11,844 bases of DNA from Castellaniella sp034007085 (GCF_034007085.1 NZ_JAVERO010000063.1:1-11844), one strand, 5' to 3'; counted from the first letter of the stretch, positions 1 through 7,028 are shown. Numbers and translations: made by a program. The notes: generated by a model from the sequence alone, not told the origin.

Positions 1-404
1 AGGCGCCCCGGGGTGGCGACCAGTACGTCGACCCGGCGCGACAGGGACTTGATCTGGGCGCCATAGGGCATGCCGCCGACCACGGTGGCGATTCGCAGGC
101 CGTCGATCTGCTTGCCATAGGCGCGGGCGGCATCGGCGACTTGCATGGCGAGTTCGCGCGTAGGCGCCAGGACCAGCACCTGCACCCCGCGCCCGCCCGT
201 GCCGGCGCGGTGGCTCAGGCGCTGCAGGGCGGGCAGCATGAAGGCGGCCGTCTTGCCGCTACCGGTCTGGGACGAGACCAGCAGATCATGACCGGCCAGC
301 GCCTGGGGGATCGCGGCGGATTGCACGGATGTGGGGGTATCGATGCCGAGGTCGCGCAGCGCGGCCACGAGCTGGGGGGCAAGCCCCAGGATATTGAAAG
401 ACAT
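1..404 (-). CDS. DEAD-box RNA helicase, RhlE-like (N-terminal part, cut by window edge)
   Basis: The first 134 residues of an ATP-dependent RNA helicase are visible, starting MSFNILGLAPQL; the gene continues beyond base 1. Such enzymes unwind short RNA duplexes in ribosome assembly and RNA decay in the cytoplasm. Visible motifs in order are the Q motif (TPTSVQ, Gln28, with AAIPQALAG), Walker A/motif I SQTGSGKT (residues 45-52), motif Ia PTREL (81-85), the GG pair (110-111) and motif Ib TPGR (131-134, at the edge). The DEAD motif itself lies outside the window. The MSF..LGL opening and short N-terminus fit the RhlE/SrmB-like group, but the subgroup cannot be fixed without the C-terminal half. 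The ATG at 404-402 is the natural start because the Q motif follows at normal distance. Nothing looks broken. Confidence 0.93.
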   Translation of the reverse strand, partial: MSFNILGLAPQLVAALRDLGIDTPTSVQSAAIPQALAGHDLLVSSQTGSGKTAAFMLPALQRLSHRAGTGGRGVQVLVLAPTRELAMQVADAARAYGKQIDGLRIATVVGGMPYGAQIKSLSRRVDVLVATPGR

Positions 405-708
405 GGGTTTCCTTGCGCCTGCGAAAGCAGGCGGAATGCCGCAGGGATTGGATGGGTGTCCCTGCCGGGTTGCCGCCGCAGAGGTCTGCCGGGCGGAATC
501 AGTCGCATGCGCCGACCGAATCAACCCAAACGGCACGCATGGCGTGAAACCGAGGTCAGCAGGTCAGAAAACAAGCAATCAATCATTCTGGTGCGAAAGT
601 TTTCATACGTCAATGAAGACCGGGGATGGCTGGGGTTTTCTTCATCAAACGTGTTGGTTTTGTGTCGATCAGAATGGCGGATCGGGTCGGAGTGCACGAC
701 CTGGCGCG
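405..708. other. Non-coding gap between the helicase and lrp genes
   Basis: About 304 bp with no ORF that resembles a protein. Both flanking genes are on the minus strand, so this is the 3' flank of the lrp-type gene and the leader of the helicase gene. It holds a candidate promoter (585-613), a perfect 7-bp inverted repeat ATGAAGA/TCTTCAT (613-619 and 639-645, 19 nt apart), and a GCAGGGA/TCCCTGC hairpin (441-447 and 459-465, 11-nt loop) that would lie in the helicase leader RNA. No U-tract follows either repeat, so I do not call a terminator. Confidence 0.5.
585..613 (-). promoter_or_regulatory. Candidate sigma-70 promoter for the helicase gene
   Basis: Read on the minus strand, TTGACG (613-608, five of six matches to the -35 consensus) is followed after exactly 17 bp by CAGAAT (590-585, four of six to the -10). 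Transcription from here would give a leader of roughly 170 nt before the helicase ATG at 404. This is pattern matching only; the -10 is weak. Confidence 0.35.
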
Positions 709-1182
709 TCAGGGCGCCAGCGGAATCCGGGTGTCGAATTTGCTGCGCCGGGTCACGAAGAAACTGCGCACATTGCGCACGCGCGGGTCGCTGGTCAGGC
801 AGCGCAGCGCCAGGGCCTGGTAGGCTGCCATGTCCGCCACCAGCGCAATCAGCACGAAATCCGGGCCGCTGCTGACCCGGTAGCATTGCTGGATGGCGGG
901 TTCGGCCAGCAGCCGGGATTCGAATTCGTCGGTCTGCGCGGCAGCCTGGGCATCGAGCGTGACTTCGATCAGGACCGTCAGGGTGGCGCCCATCAGGGCG
1001 GGGTCCAGGATCGCCACCCGGCGCTGGATGATCCCGGCCTGTGTCAGGCGGCGCACTCGCCGCAGGCAGGTCGGCGGCGAAGCGTGCACACGCATGGCCA
1101 GATCCTGATTGCTCAGGGCGCCATCCTGTTGCAGGAGGTCCAGGATGCGGCGGTCCAGGTCGTCGAGTTCGATCATGGGCAT
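709..1182 (-). CDS. Lrp/AsnC-family transcriptional regulator
   Basis: A 157-residue protein of normal length for the family. The N-terminal winged helix-turn-helix begins MIELDDLDRRILDLLQ, with the recognition region around residues 24-46 (SNQDLAMRVHASPPTCLRRV). The C-terminal RAM (ligand/oligomerisation) domain spans about residues 67-145 and includes the family-typical SSGPDFVL segment. These regulators usually form octamers, bind amino acids or related small molecules, and often control their own gene and a divergent neighbour. I chose ATG 1182 because GGAA (1194-1191) sits 8 nt upstream; ATG 1176 is the alternative, and a TTG at 1203 would extend the frame but has no support. The gene is divergent from glmS and the shared region carries a palindrome array, so control of itself and glmS is plausible but unproven. 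The effector cannot be read from sequence. Confidence 0.93.
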   Translation of the reverse strand: MPMIELDDLDRRILDLLQQDGALSNQDLAMRVHASPPTCLRRVRRLTQAGIIQRRVAILDPALMGATLTVLIEVTLDAQAAAQTDEFESRLLAEPAIQQCYRVSSGPDFVLIALVADMAAYQALALRCLTSDPRVRNVRSFFVTRRSKFDTRIPLAP

Positions 1183-1267
1183 GAGGATGTTTCCAGGGCG
1201 CAACAGTGGTGAGAAAGAGGAACCAAGACAGGGATGATCTATTCTGTTCGGTTCATCTTATCATCCA

Positions 1268-1346
1268 TAATGAAATTTAATTTCATTAATCGTATATCAT
1301 GAAATTAAATTTCATACCAGCGCAGAAATAGAAATCCTATTTCTAT
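1268..1346. promoter_or_regulatory. Operator-like array of three phased palindromes in the lrp/glmS intergenic region
   Basis: Three palindromes share the 13-bp core GAAAT-N3-ATTTC. Copy 1 is ATGAAATTTAATTTCAT (1270-1286, dyad extended by TA on each side to 1268-1288). Copy 2 is ATGAAATTAAATTTCAT (1299-1315). Copy 3 is ATAGAAAT-N3-ATTTCTAT (1328-1346). Their centres are at 1278, 1307 and 1337, spacings of 29 and 30 bp. The stretch is strikingly AT-rich in a GC-rich window. It lies upstream of both the Lrp-type gene and glmS. Regularly spaced sites suit cooperative binding by an oligomeric regulator such as the adjacent Lrp-family protein; that assignment is inference. Confidence 0.65.
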
Positions 1347-1372
1347 CCGACCAGTCCACAATAGCGCAAAAC

Positions 1373-1390
1373 CAGGCCGGCTGAGGCCTG
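1373..1390 (+). other. Small hairpin in the glmS leader
   Basis: CAGGCC (1373-1378) and GGCCTG (1385-1390) form a perfect 6-bp stem with a 6-nt loop, ending 18 nt before the glmS ribosome-binding site. No U-run follows, so it is not a terminator. I see no sign of the glmS ribozyme known from Firmicutes. A role in mRNA stability or translation is possible but not shown. Confidence 0.3.
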
Positions 1391-1420
1391 TTCCCATTTT
1401 CCCGAACCAGGAGTATTCCC

Positions 1421-3253
1421 ATGTGTGGCATCGTCGGCGCCGTGGCGCAGCACAATATCGTTCCCATCCTGCTCGAAGGCCTGCGCCGCCTGGAATACCG
1501 GGGCTATGATTCGTGCGGCGTGGCGGTGCATACGGGCACTGGATTGCAGCGGGTGCGCAGCACCCAGCGGGTCGCAGAACTGGCGGCGCAGGCCGCCCAG
1601 GATGGCGTCCAGGGCTTGACCGGCATCGCGCACACCCGCTGGGCCACGCATGGCGCGCCGCTGACACACAATGCGCACCCACATTTTTCCGGCCCGGACC
1701 AGGGCCTGCCGCGCATCGCGCTGGTCCACAACGGCATCATCGAAAATCACGACGTGCTGCGCACGGAATTGCAGGCTGCGGGGTATGTGTTCCAGAGCCA
1801 GACCGATACCGAGGTCATCGCGCACCTGGTGGACCATCTGTACGATGGTGATCTGTTTGCCGCTGTGCAGCAGGCGGTACGCCGCCTGGACGGCGCCTAT
1901 GCCATTGCGGTGTTCTGCGCTGAAGAGCCGCACCGCGTGGTCGGCGCGCGCCAGGGTTCGCCGTTGGTCGTGGGCTGCGGGGCCGATGGCAATTACCTGG
2001 CGTCCGACGCGCTGGCGCTGGCCGGGACCACGGATCAGATCATGTATCTGGAAGACGGCGACGTGGTCGATCTGCAACTGGCGCGGGTGTGGGTGACGGA
2101 CGCCCAGGGCCAGGCCGTGGAGCGTGCCGTGCACACGGTCCAGGTCCATACCGGCGAAGCCGAACTCGGCCCCTACCGGCATTTCATGCAGAAGGAAATC
2201 TTCGAGCAGCCGCGCGCCGTGGGCGACACCTTGCAGGGCATCGATGCCATCATGCCGGAACTGTTCGGCGATGGCGCGCATGCCGTGTTCCAGTCTATCG
2301 ACCGGGTGCTGATCCTGGCCTGCGGCACCAGCCATTACGCGGGCCTGACGGCACGCTACTGGATCGAATCCCTGGCCGGCATCCCGGTCAATGTAGAGAT
2401 CGCCAGCGAATATCGCTACCGCACCAGCGTGCCCGATCCGCGCACGCTGGTGGTCACGATTTCCCAGTCCGGCGAGACCGCCGACACTCTGGCGGCGCTC
2501 AAGCATGCGCGCAGCCTGGGCATGGAACAGACCCTGACGATCTGCAATGTGGCGACCAGCGCCATGGTGCGTGAATGCAAGCTGGCTTTCATCACCCGCG
2601 CGGGGGTGGAAATCGGCGTGGCTTCGACCAAGGCGTTCACCACCCAGCTGACGGCCCTGTACCTGCTGACCCTGGCGTTGGCGCAGACGCGCGGGCGCCT
2701 GGATGCTGCCGCCGAAGAACAGGCCGTGAAATCCCTGCGCCACCTGCCGGCGGCCGTATCCGCCGTGCTGGCGCTGGAACCGCAGATCATCGCCTGGGCC
2801 GAACGATTTGCCGGCAAGGAACACGCGCTGTTCCTGGGGCGCGGCATGCATTATCCGATCGCCCTGGAAGGCGCGCTCAAGCTCAAGGAAATCAGCTATA
2901 TCCATGCCGAGGCCTATCCTGCCGGTGAACTCAAGCATGGCCCGCTGGCCCTGGTGACCGATGCCATGCCTGTCATCACCATTGCGCCGCACGACGAACT
3001 GCTGGAAAAGCTGAAGTCCAATATGCAGGAAGTGCGCGCGCGCGGCGGCGAACTGTATGTGTTTGCCGATGCGGATTCCCAGATTGTGGGTGCTCCCGGC
3101 ATGCACGTCATCCGCATGCCCGAACATTACGGGAAACTGTCGCCCATCCTGCACACCGTGCCGCTGCAACTGCTGGCCTATCACACGGCCTGCGCGCGCG
3201 GCACGGACGTGGACAAGCCGCGCAACCTGGCGAAAAGCGTGACGGTGGAATAG
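1421..3253 (+). CDS. glmS: Glutamine--fructose-6-phosphate aminotransferase (isomerizing), GlmS
   Basis: Converts fructose-6-phosphate plus glutamine to glucosamine-6-phosphate plus glutamate, the first step toward UDP-GlcNAc for peptidoglycan and LPS; cytoplasmic. The 610 residues match the usual bacterial length. The N-terminal glutaminase domain (about 1-225) starts MCGIVGA with the nucleophile Cys2, followed by HTRWATHGAP (71-80), VHNGIIEN (102-109) and TDTEVI (128-133). Two SIS sugar-isomerase domains follow: ACGTSHYAGL (300-309) and SQSGETADT (348-356) in the first, GRGMHYPIALEGALKLKE (473-490) and AEAYPAGELKHGPLAL (496-511) in the second. Catalytic Lys489/Glu490 region, His506 and the C-terminal Lys605 in RNLAKSVTVE are intact. 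The start is secure: AGGAG (1409-1413) lies 7 nt before the ATG. It appears monocistronic, convergent with the MFS gene 20 bp downstream, and probably regulated from the palindrome array upstream. Confidence 0.98.
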   Translation: MCGIVGAVAQHNIVPILLEGLRRLEYRGYDSCGVAVHTGTGLQRVRSTQRVAELAAQAAQDGVQGLTGIAHTRWATHGAPLTHNAHPHFSGPDQGLPRIALVHNGIIENHDVLRTELQAAGYVFQSQTDTEVIAHLVDHLYDGDLFAAVQQAVRRLDGAYAIAVFCAEEPHRVVGARQGSPLVVGCGADGNYLASDALALAGTTDQIMYLEDGDVVDLQLARVWVTDAQGQAVERAVHTVQVHTGEAELGPYRHFMQKEIFEQPRAVGDTLQGIDAIMPELFGDGAHAVFQSIDRVLILACGTSHYAGLTARYWIESLAGIPVNVEIASEYRYRTSVPDPRTLVVTISQSGETADTLAALKHARSLGMEQTLTICNVATSAMVRECKLAFITRAGVEIGVASTKAFTTQLTALYLLTLALAQTRGRLDAAAEEQAVKSLRHLPAAVSAVLALEPQIIAWAERFAGKEHALFLGRGMHYPIALEGALKLKEISYIHAEAYPAGELKHGPLALVTDAMPVITIAPHDELLEKLKSNMQEVRARGGELYVFADADSQIVGAPGMHVIRMPEHYGKLSPILHTVPLQLLAYHTACARGTDVDKPRNLAKSVTVE

Positions 3254-3264
3254 GCCCTGATTCT

Positions 3265-3280
3265 GCGCTGCCCTCAGCGC
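3265..3280. terminator. Short hairpin between convergent glmS and MFS genes
   Basis: GCGCTG (3265-3270) and CAGCGC (3275-3280) form a perfect 6-bp stem with a CCCT loop in the 20-bp convergent gap, overlapping the stop codon of the MFS gene. It is symmetric and could slow polymerase from either side, but no T-run follows on either strand, so intrinsic termination is doubtful. Confidence 0.3.
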
Positions 3281-4509
3281 GCGAACGCGCTGCGATACCG
3301 CCACAGCAGCATCAGGCAAACACCTGCAGGCAGCAGCAGCGTTGCGTAGGCAAAGCCAAAGCTGCCGGACAGCGATGCGATCCAGCCAAAGATCGGCGGC
3401 CCGACCACGACCCCAAAAAAGGTCATGGACAGGGTGCCCGCCGTGGCGATGCTGGCCTGCCCGGCAGGCGCCTGCCGGGCGACTTCGGCCAGGTACACAC
3501 CGTTCCAGCCGATGGCGCTGCCGCCGAACAGGCACAGCACCACCAGGACGATCAGCTGCGAATCGAGCAGCCGCAGCAGGGGAGTCGCCAGCGCGCAGAG
3601 CGCAATCAGCAGCGACAGTCCCATCAGGGTGCGGACTGCGCCCAGATAATGATCGGACACATAGCCCCACAACAGGCGTCCGCCCACGCCGGCCGCCTGG
3701 GATATGGACAGGGCCAGGCCGGCGGCGACCAGTTCCATGCCCAGGTCCTGGTGCAGAAAGGTGACCAGGTAGGACGTCAGCGAGAGCTGGGCGATCGAAA
3801 ACAGGAAAGACACCCCGGCCAGCACCGCCAGGCTGCGCTGACTGAAGACCAGCCGGAGCGGTCCGGCCAGGCCGCTGCCAGCCGACAGGCGGCTGCTCGG
3901 GTCGCGGTCGGCATCCAGGGGTGCGCGCAGTGGCTGGATCATCAGGGCGCAGCAAAGATTGGCGGCGGCCACGGCCAGAAAGGCCGCCTGCCAGCCGATC
4001 CATTGGGCCAGGCCCGGAACGATCAGGCCGGCCAGCACCCCCCCCAGTGGCACGCCGGTCTGCTTGACGGAAAAGACGAAGGACATGCGGTGGGCGGGTG
4101 TGGTGCGGGCCAGCAGGTGCGAACTGGCGGGTGTGATGGGGCCGTAGCCCAGGCCGACCAGCAGGGCGCCGACCGCCATCGCGGGGACGGATTCGACCGT
4201 GCACAGTGCCAGGCCCAGCGCGCATATGCACAGGCCGGCCTGGCTGGCGCGGATGGCGCCGAAGCGTCGTGTCGCGGACCCCGACAGCAGGCTGGCGATC
4301 ATGGCGCCGACATAGGCGATGGCGACGTAGGTGCCGACATAGGCGGCCGGAATGCCGAGCAGGCCGGCGATGAGTGGCGCGATCGCCGGCAGCGTCAGCA
4401 GGGACATCGACACCAGCGACTGGATGGTCAGCGTGGCGGCGAGCGTGATCGCGGAGGATTCGATCGGGGATGCGGGATCCGTGGTCATCGCGGCCTTTGG
4501 GGGTGTCAT
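3274..4509 (-). CDS. Major facilitator superfamily (MFS) transporter
   Basis: A 411-residue inner-membrane carrier with about 12 hydrophobic helices in two halves separated by a charged central loop (about 193-215, with DADRDPSSR). An MFS motif A-like loop follows helix 2 (GSATRRFGAIRAS, 77-89), with its counterpart in the second half (GGRLLWGYVSDHYLG, 276-290). A helix-4/5 region runs GLGYGPITPASSH (119-131) to KQTGVPLGGVLAG (149-161). The substrate cannot be read from sequence; an organic acid handled by the neighbouring enzymes is the contextual guess. ATG 4509 overlaps the stop of the MmgE/PrpD gene as ATGA, implying translational coupling, but has no ribosome-binding site. ATG 4488 has AAAGG 5 nt upstream and is a real alternative (404 residues). 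The gene ends 20 bp from the convergent glmS. Confidence 0.92.
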   Translation of the reverse strand: MTPPKAAMTTDPASPIESSAITLAATLTIQSLVSMSLLTLPAIAPLIAGLLGIPAAYVGTYVAIAYVGAMIASLLSGSATRRFGAIRASQAGLCICALGLALCTVESVPAMAVGALLVGLGYGPITPASSHLLARTTPAHRMSFVFSVKQTGVPLGGVLAGLIVPGLAQWIGWQAAFLAVAAANLCCALMIQPLRAPLDADRDPSSRLSAGSGLAGPLRLVFSQRSLAVLAGVSFLFSIAQLSLTSYLVTFLHQDLGMELVAAGLALSISQAAGVGGRLLWGYVSDHYLGAVRTLMGLSLLIALCALATPLLRLLDSQLIVLVVLCLFGGSAIGWNGVYLAEVARQAPAGQASIATAGTLSMTFFGVVVGPPIFGWIASLSGSFGFAYATLLLPAGVCLMLLWRYRSAFAR

Positions 4510-5870
4510 GGACGCGTGGCCGGCAGGAAACGGTCGATGGACGGCGCGTCGGCCAGGCCCCAGACCTGCGCGATCAGGGCATCGATGTCTTCGGCACGGG
4601 CGGCGTCCTGGTAGCGGCCCAGTCGCCGGACCTTGTCCTCGATCTCGGGGCGGCTCAGCGTATTGTCCGGATCGCCCTTGGGGGTATCGATGCGCCCCTG
4701 CAGGGTCTGGCCGTCACGCGTCGTGACGGTGACCCGGCCGAGCCAGCGCTGCGGATAGGCGCCATCCACTTCGGGATCCAGCTGCATGGTCACGCGGGAA
4801 CGGAAGTCCGCGATGTCGGGATCGGCGAGGGCATCATCGAATTCCTGCAGGCCGGCTTTCCGGTGCTTGGCGATCAGGCCCAGCACCGTGCCCATGGAAA
4901 ACTTCGATTGATGCACCGTCGTCGGGCGCACGACCGGCCCCAGGACGTCGATGGCCCCTTGGTGGACGTGCGCGGTCACCTGAACGATGTCGGTGATGTC
5001 CAGGTCGTGCGTCTGCACGACGGACAGCAGTGCGTCCGCCGCTGGGTGGGTGTGGCGGCAGGATGCGTGATATTTGAAGGACGTTTCCAGCAGCGCCCAG
5101 CGCGATCCCAGGCCGTCGGTCAGGCGGGCCGGGTCCGCGTCACTGGACATGCCGGCCGCCATCCCCTGGGGGCCTTCCAGGATGCGGCTGGCACCCGTGA
5201 AGCCCTGCGCGGCCAGGCAGGCAGCCATCAGGCCGTTGGCGGCGGCGCGGGCCGTGTGCAATTGCTTGGAATCCGCGCCGTCGCGCAGGAATTCCCACAG
5301 GCCCGCCGCCTGGGTGCCGGCCGAACCCAGCGCGTGCAGCATCTGGGTGGCGTCCAGGCCCAGCAATTTGCCGGCGGCCATGGCGGCGGCGGGTGCCCCG
5401 GCCGTGCCGGTTGTGTGGAAAATCGTGTAGTGGCTGCGGCCGAGGAATTCGCCGATGCGGATGCCGGCCTCGTAGCCGGCCACGATGGCCGTCAGCAGAT
5501 CGCGGCCCGAGGCCTTGCGGGCCTGCGCCATGGCCAGGGCGGGCGGCATGACGACGGCGCCGGGGTGAAAGACGGACCCGTTGTGGACATCGTCCTGTTC
5601 GACCATGTGGGCTGCGGCAGCATTGCTCATGGCAGCAAAGACCGGGCTGGTGCCGCTGCGGGTCACCAGGTTTTCCGCCGGCCCGTGCTGCGGCCCCATG
5701 GTCTGGCCGTACTGGGCGATGGCCTGGACGGTGCGGCCGCCCGAGCCAGCCAGCATGGATCCCAGGCAGTCCAGCAGCAGGTCCTCGGCCCGCCGCAGCA
5801 CGGGTGCTGGAATCTGGTCGTAATGCAGTTCTGCGAGAAAGTGGGTCAGTGTGGCGCTGGGATGGGTCAT
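4506..5870 (-). CDS. MmgE/PrpD family protein
   Basis: A 454-residue protein of the family that includes 2-methylcitrate dehydratase (PrpD), cis-aconitate decarboxylase (fungal CadA, mammalian ACOD1) and iminodisuccinate epimerase. Family signatures visible are HMVEQDDVHNGSVFHPGA (residues 88-105, with the Asp93-Asp94 pair and His102), FHTTGTAG (151-158), the helix with LRDGADSKQLHTARAAANG (195-213; Lys202, His205) and SFKYHASCRHTHPAADA (264-280; Lys266, Cys271, His273, His275). The family is mechanistically diverse, so the reaction is not assigned. A PrpD homologue also sits in the P. aeruginosa itaconate-degradation region, matching the neighbours here. ATG 5870 has AGGA 5 nt upstream. The gene is divergent from lysR across 161 bp and its stop overlaps the MFS start, so the two form a coupled pair. 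I see no missing family residue. Confidence 0.92.
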   Translation of the reverse strand: MTHPSATLTHFLAELHYDQIPAPVLRRAEDLLLDCLGSMLAGSGGRTVQAIAQYGQTMGPQHGPAENLVTRSGTSPVFAAMSNAAAAHMVEQDDVHNGSVFHPGAVVMPPALAMAQARKASGRDLLTAIVAGYEAGIRIGEFLGRSHYTIFHTTGTAGAPAAAMAAGKLLGLDATQMLHALGSAGTQAAGLWEFLRDGADSKQLHTARAAANGLMAACLAAQGFTGASRILEGPQGMAAGMSSDADPARLTDGLGSRWALLETSFKYHASCRHTHPAADALLSVVQTHDLDITDIVQVTAHVHQGAIDVLGPVVRPTTVHQSKFSMGTVLGLIAKHRKAGLQEFDDALADPDIADFRSRVTMQLDPEVDGAYPQRWLGRVTVTTRDGQTLQGRIDTPKGDPDNTLSRPEIEDKVRRLGRYQDAARAEDIDALIAQVWGLADAPSIDRFLPATRP

Positions 5871-5954
5871 GGGGGTCCTGTCCTGAAAGGCCGGACGATG
5901 CCGGCGTGGCCGCAGGGCGCATCCAAGCGCCCCGCGAAGGTGTATGGGGCGACT

Positions 5955-5984
5955 TTGCTTGAAGGCGAATTTTTTGCCTATTAT
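5955..5984 (+). promoter_or_regulatory. Candidate lysR promoter in the divergent MmgE/PrpD-lysR region
   Basis: TTGCTT (5955-5960) and TATTAT (5979-5984, five of six to the -10 consensus) are separated by 18 bp, giving a leader of about 40 nt to the lysR ATG. On the opposite strand TTGATG with AACAAT 16 bp later is a weaker candidate for the MmgE/PrpD gene, so divergent promoters may overlap. The 161-bp region 5871-6031 is locally AT-rich only around 5951-6010. Confidence 0.45.
5964..5978 (-). promoter_or_regulatory. Candidate LysR-regulator site 1 (dyad in lysR promoter)
   Basis: On the minus strand this reads GGCAAAAAATTCGCC, an imperfect dyad. It fills the spacer of the proposed lysR promoter and abuts its -10, a position suited to autorepression. 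It resembles the dyad at 6988-7004 downstream of lysR (both begin GGCAAAA and end in GCC), though 2 bp shorter. Binding by the LysR protein is inference. Confidence 0.35.
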
Positions 5985-6031
5985 TGTTTGCTGAACACAG
6001 ACTTCATCAAACCATAAGGGAACGGCATTCT

Positions 6032-6958
6032 ATGGCGGCACGGTTCGACCTCACCGACATGCAGCTCATGGTCAACGTGGCGGGCGCCCAGAGTCTGACC
6101 AAGGGGGCCGAACGCACCTTTCTGTCCGTTCCGGCCGCCAGCAACCGGGTCAAGAGCCTGGAAGAATCGCTGGGCACGGACTTGCTGTATCGCGGCAGCC
6201 AGGGCGTGACGCTGACCCCTTCGGGCGAGGTGTTCGTCAAGCACGCGCGCACAGTCCTGCAGCAGTTGGAATACCTGCGGGGCGATATCCTGGAATATGC
6301 CCAGGGGGTCAAGGGCCGCGTGCGGCTGTATGCCAACACGACGGCCACGAACGAATTCCTGCCGGCGCTGCTGGGCCGCTACCTGGCGGCACACCCGGAC
6401 GTCAATGTCGAACTGCGTGAACGGCTCAGCTATCAGGTCGTCCGCGCGGTGGCCGAAGGGGTGGCCGACATCGGCATCACGGCCCAGGGCAGCGGCGGTG
6501 CGGGCGTGCAGTACCTGCCCTACCGCACGGATCGGCTGGTGCTGGTGACCTGCGAGGACCACCCGCTGACCCGGCTGGCCTCGTGTGGATTCGAGCAGGC
6601 GCTCGACTACGATTTCGTCAGCCTGTTCGAGACCAGCGCCATTCATTCTTTTCTGCTCAAGGCCGCCGAGGACCTGGGCCGCGTCCTGCGGTTCCGGGTC
6701 GAGGTCGGCAATTTCGAGGCGGCCTGCCGTCTGATTGCGGCCCGGGTCGGCATCGGCGTCATTCCCGGGGCGGCCGCCTACCGCTATGCGCAAGGCATGC
6801 CCATCCGCATCGTGCCGATCGAGGACGCCTGGTCCTTGAGGGAACTGCACATCTGCGTGCGGGAATCCGATCCGCTGCCCGCCTTTGCCCAGGAACTGGT
6901 CGATCTGTTGGTGGCCGATGCCGTGTCGGGCAGCGAGCGCGCCGGTCTGGCCGGGTGA
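6032..6958 (+). CDS. LysR-family transcriptional regulator
   Basis: A 308-residue protein of standard LTTR length. The N-terminal winged HTH spans about residues 5-65 (FDLTDMQLMVNVA, then SVPAASNRVKSLEESLGTDLL, then TPSGEVF), followed by the linker helix (66-90) and a periplasmic-binding-protein-like effector domain from about residue 95 (GRVRLYANTTATNEFLP; GVADIGITAQGS; ARVGIGVIPGAAA). The ATG at 6032 is preferred: AGGGAA (6017-6022) lies 9 nt upstream and the HTH then begins at normal distance. A TTG at 5984 would add 16 residues but falls inside the promoter. It sits between the divergent MmgE/PrpD-MFS pair and the acyl-CoA pathway genes, so it is most likely the local regulator of both arms, responding to the substrate or a CoA intermediate. 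In P. aeruginosa the itaconate genes also have an adjacent LysR gene. The effector is not readable from sequence. Confidence 0.94.
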   Translation: MAARFDLTDMQLMVNVAGAQSLTKGAERTFLSVPAASNRVKSLEESLGTDLLYRGSQGVTLTPSGEVFVKHARTVLQQLEYLRGDILEYAQGVKGRVRLYANTTATNEFLPALLGRYLAAHPDVNVELRERLSYQVVRAVAEGVADIGITAQGSGGAGVQYLPYRTDRLVLVTCEDHPLTRLASCGFEQALDYDFVSLFETSAIHSFLLKAAEDLGRVLRFRVEVGNFEAACRLIAARVGIGVIPGAAAYRYAQGMPIRIVPIEDAWSLRELHICVRESDPLPAFAQELVDLLVADAVSGSERAGLAG

Positions 6959-6987
6959 TTGCCGGGCGGCTGCAAAACACCCTGTTT

Positions 6988-7004
6988 GGCAAAACGAAAT
7001 TGCC
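6988..7004 (+). promoter_or_regulatory. Candidate LysR-regulator site 2 upstream of the acyl-CoA dehydrogenase gene
   Basis: GGCAAAACGAAATTGCC is a perfect GGCAA-N7-TTGCC inverted repeat in the 126-bp gap after lysR, immediately preceded by a second small dyad AAACA-CCC-TGTTT (6975-6987). TTGCCA (7000-7005) could be a -35, with CATTCT (7023-7028) 17 bp later as a poor -10. A poor -10 with the dyad overlapping the -35 is a layout common in activator-dependent LysR promoters. All of this is inference from pattern. Confidence 0.4.
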
Positions 7005-7028
7005 AGCCTTCTTCGGTTCCGTCATTCT

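Noticed and set aside
1321..1420. A glmS ribozyme or clear sigma-70 promoter directly upstream of glmS
   Set aside because: Only a 6-bp hairpin and AT-rich dyads are present; no ribozyme fold is apparent. The -10-like strings (TATCAT at 1295-1300, CACAAT at 1357-1362) have no acceptable -35 at 16-18 bp.
1343..4231. A 962-codon open frame on the minus strand across all of glmS and into the MFS gene
   Set aside because: It is antisense to unmistakable glmS and in the wrong frame for the MFS gene. Its translation is Arg/Gly/His-rich with no recognisable domain, as expected from GC-rich codon bias.
4470..6017. A 515-codon plus-strand open frame opposite the MmgE/PrpD gene
   Set aside because: Shadow frame of the MmgE/PrpD gene: Gly/Gln/His-rich, no known motifs and no ribosome-binding site.
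6986..7003. A sigma-54-like promoter (TTGGCA ... TTGC) upstream of the acyl-CoA dehydrogenase gene
   Set aside because: The GG and GC doublets are separated by 12 nt rather than the required 10, so the spacing does not fit sigma-54. The sequence is better read as an inverted repeat.
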